NCBI GenBank assembly: GCA_900544275.1
Contig: UQUU01000004.1
Coordinates: 62,001-126,000, forward strand
DNA from: an uncultured Succiniclasticum sp.
Lineage (GTDB): Bacteria > Bacillota > Negativicutes > Acidaminococcales > Acidaminococcaceae
Direction: 5' to 3'
Length of the DNA: 64,000 bases
The notes below the pieces were generated by a model. It saw only the letters and a list, made by a program, of their open reading frames with translations. It ran no database searches and was not told where the DNA came from. Both the position numbers and the translations under genes were made by a program. Positions 60,287 through 64,000 of the stretch are shown in pieces. Each line of letters opens with the position of its first letter. The first letter of the stretch is position 1.

Positions 60287-60315
60287 ATTTTACCATCAGA
60301 CCAGAAAATATTCAA
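60287..60315 (-). promoter_or_regulatory. Promoter of the restriction-modification cassette
   Basis: On the minus strand TTGAAT (60310-60315), 17-bp spacer, TAAAAT (60287-60292), about 40 bp before the methyltransferase ATG. The rest of the gap up to sucD (60316-60621) is AT-rich and holds only the terminator at 60451-60497. Confidence 0.65.
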
Positions 60316-60450
60316 CCTACGGAAGTAAAACAACATAAAATAATTTTACGAACTCTATTCTATGTTTATATTTTAATATTTATTATAAAATGCGGTCAGA
60401 CACCCTTCCAGTTCCTCTGCCTTCTTTTCACACTCTTTTAAAAATATAAG

Positions 60451-60497
60451 AAAGCACAGAAAATGTATTGTTACAAACGCTACGTTTTCTGTGCTTT
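60451..60497 (-). terminator. Terminator of the sucCD operon
   Basis: AAAGCACAGAAAA (60451-60463) pairs perfectly with TTTTCTGTGCTTT (60485-60497). It lies 125 bp after sucD on the minus strand and is followed there by TTATATTTTT. Confidence 0.75.
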
Positions 60498-60621
60498 ACT
60501 GTTATGAATTTTTAACTTGCCGTGTTTCAGTGAACAACCCGGTTTTCTATCGGTTTGCGGTTAAAGAGCCTCATCGCAGTAACCCGCGTTCTCAGATCAC
60601 CGTCAAATCATCAGGAGAGAT

Positions 60622-61524
60622 TTAGCAGGTATGGCATTTATCATAAATGCCGGCTTCTTTCAAGACCTTGACCGCAGTTTCGCCGATATGCGCTACGGTA
60701 TCCGCCACTTCAATGCCCGCCGCGTTCAACGCTTTGATCTTATCGTCCGCCGTGCCGACGCCGCCGCTGATGATCGCGCCGGCATGACCCATCCGTTTGC
60801 CGGGAGGCGCCTGACGTCCGGCGATAAACCCGATTACCGGTTTCTTCATATTCGCCTTGATCCAGGCCGCCGCTTCTTCTTCCGCGTTGCCGCCGATCTC
60901 ACCGATCATGATGATCGCATAGGTGTCATCGTCTTCGTTAAAGGCTTTCAGCGCGTCAATAAAGTCCATGCCCTTGACCGGATCGCCGCCCAGGCCTACG
61001 CAGGTGGTCTGTCCGATCCCCGCCATGGTCAGCTGATAGGTGGCTTCATAGGTTAAGGTGCCGCTCCGGCTGATAACGCCTACATGGCCTTTTTTATGAA
61101 TATAGGTCGGAAGTAATCCTAAGCGGCATTCATCCACCGTCAGGATCCCCGGACAGTTTGGTCCCAGGAAATGGGTCTTTTTCCCTTTCAGATACGACCG
61201 GACCCGGATCATATCCAGCACCGGGATATGTTCCGTGATGCAGCAGACAAATTCAAGACCTGCATCAATCCCTTCACAAATGGAGTCCGCCGCAAAACGG
61301 GCCGGTACATAAATAATCGATGCATTCGCCCCTGTTGCTTCTACCGCCTCTGCTACCGTGTTAAACACCGGAATCCCCAACACTTTTTCTCCGCCGCGAC
61401 CGGGCGTTACGCCCGCTACGATGTTGGTGCCGTAATCCAGCGCAATCTTGGTGTGGAAGGTTGCCTGATGCCCGGTAATGCCTTGTACGATTACTTTCGT
61501 GTCTTTATTAACAAATACGGACAT
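60622..61524 (-). CDS. sucD: Succinate--CoA ligase, alpha subunit
   Basis: A 300-residue subunit that binds CoA and carries the phosphohistidine. Motifs: [16 protein letters not shown] (CoA site), GPNCPGIL, and [15 protein letters not shown] with the active-site His. It starts 2 bp after the sucC stop codon. With SucC it interconverts succinyl-CoA and succinate with ATP or GTP, and in an anaerobe may work in propionate or succinate metabolism rather than a full TCA cycle. Confidence 0.96.
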   Translation of the reverse strand: MSVFVNKDTKVIVQGITGHQATFHTKIALDYGTNIVAGVTPGRGGEKVLGIPVFNTVAEAVEATGANASIIYVPARFAADSICEGIDAGLEFVCCITEHIPVLDMIRVRSYLKGKKTHFLGPNCPGILTVDECRLGLLPTYIHKKGHVGVISRSGTLTYEATYQLTMAGIGQTTCVGLGGDPVKGMDFIDALKAFNEDDDTYAIIMIGEIGGNAEEEAAAWIKANMKKPVIGFIAGRQAPPGKRMGHAGAIISGGVGTADDKIKALNAAGIEVADTVAHIGETAVKVLKEAGIYDKCHTC

Positions 61525-61526
61525 GA

Positions 61527-62714
61527 TTATGCCTCCTTCCCTGCTGCTGTTTTCGCTGCCAATTCTACCGCCAGTTTGGCGCCGTCTTCCATTTTAGGTG
61601 CCATATGAACCATCGGCAGTTTTGCTTCTTTCAGGATTCTGCGGCCTTCTTCCACATTGGTACCGTCCAGACGGGCTACCACCGGCACTTTCAGGCCTAC
61701 GAGCCGAGCCGCTTCCACAATGCCACCGGCAATCACGTCGCACTTATTGATACCGCCGAAAATATTTACAAACACGCTGTGTACCTGGTCATCGGACTGC
61801 ATGATACGAAACGCCTCCGCAATCTTTTCTACCGTTGAGTCACCGCCTACATCCAAAAAGTTGGCCGGTTCCCCGCCATAAAACTTGATGATATCTACTG
61901 TCGCCATCGCCAGACCTGCTCCGTTTACCATACAGGCCACATCGCCCCCCAGATTGACATAGGACAGGGACGCTTTGGCCGCATCCCGTTCTTTGGGATC
62001 TTCTTCCGTTTCGTCCCGCAGCGCTTCAATTTCCGGATGACGATAAAGCGCGCTGTCATCAAAGTTCAATTTCGCATCGGCGGCAATCACTTTTCCTTCA
62101 GAAGTCAATACCAGCGGATTGATTTCCGCCAACGAACAATCCTTTTCGACAAACAACTGATAAAGATTCTCCATCAACTTCGCTACTTTATTAATCGCAT
62201 AATCCGGGAACTGCATTTTATACGCCATTCGTTTCGCCTGGAAAGGCATCAGGCCGATCGCCGGATCGACATATTCATAGTAAATCCGCCCCGGCATCTC
62301 CCTGGCCACTTTTTCAATGTCCATACCGCCTTCGGCGCTGCCCATCATGACTACATTGGCGGTTTCCCGGTCGATTACCATCCCCAGATAATATTCCTTG
62401 GCAATATTGATCCCTTCTTCAATCAACAAACGATTGACAACCTTCCCTTCCGGCCCGGTCTGCGGAGTAACTAATTTTTTCCCTAACAGCTGAGAGGCAA
62501 AATATTTTACCTCATCGATATTATGGGCGACTTTCACACCGCCGGCCTTACCCCTGCCGCCGGCATAAATCTGCGCCTTTACTACAGCTAACGGTGTCCC
62601 AAGGTCTTTGGCGATACGAGCCGCTTCTTCCGGACTGAAAGCCGCCTGACCATTAGGAACGTCTATACCGAACCACTTCATGATCTGCTTAGACTGATAT
62701 TCATGAATTTTCAA
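61527..62714 (-). CDS. sucC: Succinate--CoA ligase, beta subunit
   Basis: A 395-residue subunit with the ATP-grasp nucleotide domain ([15 protein letters not shown] at the N-terminus, [25 protein letters not shown]) and the C-terminal ligase domain ([36 protein letters not shown]). The start is TTG at 62712-62714, supported by GGAGGGAG just upstream and the family start; the frame remains open to 62783, which would add an unusual extension. It has its own promoter at 62844-62872. Confidence 0.95.
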   Translation of the reverse strand: MKIHEYQSKQIMKWFGIDVPNGQAAFSPEEAARIAKDLGTPLAVVKAQIYAGGRGKAGGVKVAHNIDEVKYFASQLLGKKLVTPQTGPEGKVVNRLLIEEGINIAKEYYLGMVIDRETANVVMMGSAEGGMDIEKVAREMPGRIYYEYVDPAIGLMPFQAKRMAYKMQFPDYAINKVAKLMENLYQLFVEKDCSLAEINPLVLTSEGKVIAADAKLNFDDSALYRHPEIEALRDETEEDPKERDAAKASLSYVNLGGDVACMVNGAGLAMATVDIIKFYGGEPANFLDVGGDSTVEKIAEAFRIMQSDDQVHSVFVNIFGGINKCDVIAGGIVEAARLVGLKVPVVARLDGTNVEEGRRILKEAKLPMVHMAPKMEDGAKLAVELAAKTAAGKEA

Positions 62715-62843
62715 GATATACTCCCTCCTCTGCCCCTTATCTGGATAGATGAACTGCCCTGTTATTACCTGACTCACAAACATGGTTTCTAAAAAAATTG
62801 CCGCACGTATCTCGTGTTACGCACGGCGTTTTGCCTTACTAAT

Positions 62844-62872
62844 ATTATCGTATGTTTTACAGCAGATGTCAA
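62844..62872 (-). promoter_or_regulatory. sucCD promoter
   Basis: On the minus strand TTGACA (62867-62872), 17-bp spacer, GATAAT (62844-62849), about 130 bp before the sucC TTG start. Confidence 0.8.
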
Positions 62873-62899
62873 ATGGTTTATAAGGTGGAAAGGATAAAT

Positions 62900-63718
62900 T
62901 CAGGCCTGTAATTCCAGGCTCCGCACCGAGATGTTGACCCGTTGTACCTGCATGCCGGTCATGGCTTCCACCCGGTTCTTGATCTTTCTCTGCAATAGGC
63001 GCGACACCTCAAACACCTTCACCCCATAATACAGATTAACCTCTACATGTACAGACAGACCTTTATTATCGGTTCTTCTGCGCACATGGATATAATTGAG
63101 CCGGGCCACGCCCAGCATCCGTTCCACAATGAGACTGACGATATCGTCGATCACATAATCGGAAATCAATATGGCCCCGTAATAGCTGAAGGCAGGACGT
63201 ACAATAGAACGGCTTTCCCGACGGCTGCGCTTATTTTTAGAAAAGATATTGTACGGAAGATTGGCAAAAAAACCGCCGAAGTGCTGTTTTAACTCCACCG
63301 TAGGCACGGGAACGATATGTTTACCATACCGCAGGCGTGCTTCGTGGGCTTTTTTGATTTCCTGCTTCGTCGCAATGTCCGAAATATATACGGTTTTTAA
63401 AGGGGAAGGCAACGCCAGCCGCGCGGCAATTTTATCAATCATACGGTCAGAGGTCGCCAGGATCAAAAGGCGGCGAATGCCGGAACGGGCCAGCGCTTCC
63501 CGTACTTCCGAGGCATGCCCGTCTTCATAAAATACCGCGCGCTTTACCGCCTGTACCCGGTTTTGTTCGCTTTTCGCCGAGGTACCGCCTAAGATTTTCG
63601 CTCCCTTGATCAATAAACCGTCATCGATAATCGCATCACAGCCGTATTGATGGGCGATCCCTATCGCTCTGTGGCTTTTGCCGGACCCGCTGGGGCCTAC
63701 AAATGCAATTACTTCCAT
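62900..63718 (-). CDS. P-loop ATPase fused to an Asp23/Gls24-like domain
   Basis: A 272-residue protein with two parts. The N-terminal half has Walker A GPSGSGKS (residues 8-15) and IIDDGLLI, and looks like a small nucleotide- or nucleoside-kinase-like P-loop domain. The C-terminal part (about 185-270, VEVNLYYGVKVFEVSRLLQR) resembles the Asp23/Gls24 alkaline-shock domain, usually linked to envelope stress. The fusion is not in Bacillus as far as I recall. It precedes sucC on the strand, separated by the sucCD promoter, and follows a PHP-domain gene by 30 bp. Confidence 0.7.
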   Translation of the reverse strand: MEVIAFVGPSGSGKSHRAIGIAHQYGCDAIIDDGLLIKGAKILGGTSAKSEQNRVQAVKRAVFYEDGHASEVREALARSGIRRLLILATSDRMIDKIAARLALPSPLKTVYISDIATKQEIKKAHEARLRYGKHIVPVPTVELKQHFGGFFANLPYNIFSKNKRSRRESRSIVRPAFSYYGAILISDYVIDDIVSLIVERMLGVARLNYIHVRRRTDNKGLSVHVEVNLYYGVKVFEVSRLLQRKIKNRVEAMTGMQVQRVNISVRSLELQA

Positions 63719-63748
63719 CTCATCGCTCTCCGCTTCGTCTTACTATGA

Positions 63749-64000
63749 TTAAAAGCCAAATTCCGCTAAGAAATCCTGCACGATATCCCTTTTGATCCGC
63801 CATTCTCCCAGACTGCCGGGAAAACGGTCCGTCAGGCCGTGAAAATCGCTGCCGCCGGTAATTTTCAGATTCAGCTTCCGGGCTAAGGTCAGCCAATATT
63901 CGTGCAGCGCATTTGTTCTTACTGAAGGATGAAAAATTTCCAAACCGTCAAAAGGCAGTGTTCGCAGCAACCGGGAGGCCAGTTCCCTGCTTTTGATTTC
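63749..64000 (-). CDS. PHP-domain phosphoesterase, C-terminal part (cut by window edge)
   Basis: The frame is open to the last base, so only the final 83 codons are present. They include the PHP motifs GLEIFHPS and GGSDFHGLT, the latter supplying metal-binding Asp and His. Family members such as TrpH/YciV hydrolyse 3',5'-nucleoside bisphosphates or act as 5'-3' exonucleases on short RNA. The N-terminal metal site lies outside the window. Confidence 0.82.
   Translation of the reverse strand, partial: EIKSRELASRLLRTLPFDGLEIFHPSVRTNALHEYWLTLARKLNLKITGGSDFHGLTDRFPGSLGEWRIKRDIVQDFLAEFGF

Noticed and set aside
1..64000. CRISPR arrays, rRNA operons, insertion sequences or prophage
   Set aside because: No regularly spaced repeats with unique spacers, no rRNA-like sequence and no transposase, integrase or phage structural gene was seen.

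Overview
The window looks like chromosome of a diderm Firmicute (class Negativicutes). Housekeeping genes are Firmicute-like: LexA with an SOS box of the Bacillus type, RNase J, the hflX and aluminium-resistance gene pair, PheB next to hom and thrB, and a ftsK/rodZ/rimO/cinA run. The same stretch also has proteins that need an outer membrane: a YadA-type trimeric autotransporter and a TonB-dependent receptor. TAXI-type TRAP transport, NfnAB and SucCD suggest an anaerobe. Acidaminococcaceae or a relative is plausible, but no rRNA is present to decide it.

Layout. 1-3530: plsY (cut by the window edge), a PheB-hom-thrB threonine operon, and tRNA-Pro(GGG) with its own promoter and terminator. 3572-11706: accessory region with a trimeric autotransporter and a minus-strand sugar or glycerol-phosphate ABC transporter operon ending in a TIM-barrel isomerase. 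A GC-rich structured repeat of about 130 bp occurs here as two full and two partial copies, in both orientations. 11735-18134: a zinc-ribbon protein behind a leader with a terminator, prfC, a TagA-type glycosyltransferase, and a coupled psd-pssA-GT2 unit. 18200-23530: a candidate metal or cofactor uptake locus made of a NapH-like membrane polyferredoxin, two small membrane proteins, a BtuF/FepB-type lipoprotein and a TonB receptor. 23595-33014: a threonine aldolase remnant fused in register to maf, a HAD phosphatase, then a nucleoside by-product salvage cluster (MTA-phosphorylase family, mtnA, SAH-hydrolase family, class II aldolase, MTA/SAH deaminase) and NfnAB. 33122-35956: an exported unknown protein and lexA.

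36062-51884: ten minus-strand genes in an almost gapless run (rnj, ftsK, rodZ-like, ygiQ-like, an orphan binding protein, rimO, cinA, a DEAD-box helicase, hflX, a PLP lyase). 52095-55916: a TAXI-TRAP operon with DUF1850 behind a perfect inverted repeat. 55991-57418: a small unknown gene and an exported MsrAB. 57431-60315: an EcoRII-type restriction-modification cassette with Vsr and a methyltransferase carrying an N-terminal ribbon-helix-helix-like segment. 60451-64000: sucCD, a P-loop/Asp23 fusion, and the end of a PHP-domain gene cut by the window edge.

The most promising biology is the salvage cluster. An MTA/SAH deaminase sits with a phosphorylase that has Asn where MTA phosphorylases have Asp, and with an SAH hydrolase of the subfamily lacking the canonical adenine-binding motif. 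This suggests that by-products of S-adenosylmethionine are deaminated to inosine forms before cleavage, and that the sugar then enters a DHAP shunt through MtnA and the aldolase. The polyferredoxin/TonB locus and the structured repeat family are the next best candidates for something undescribed.
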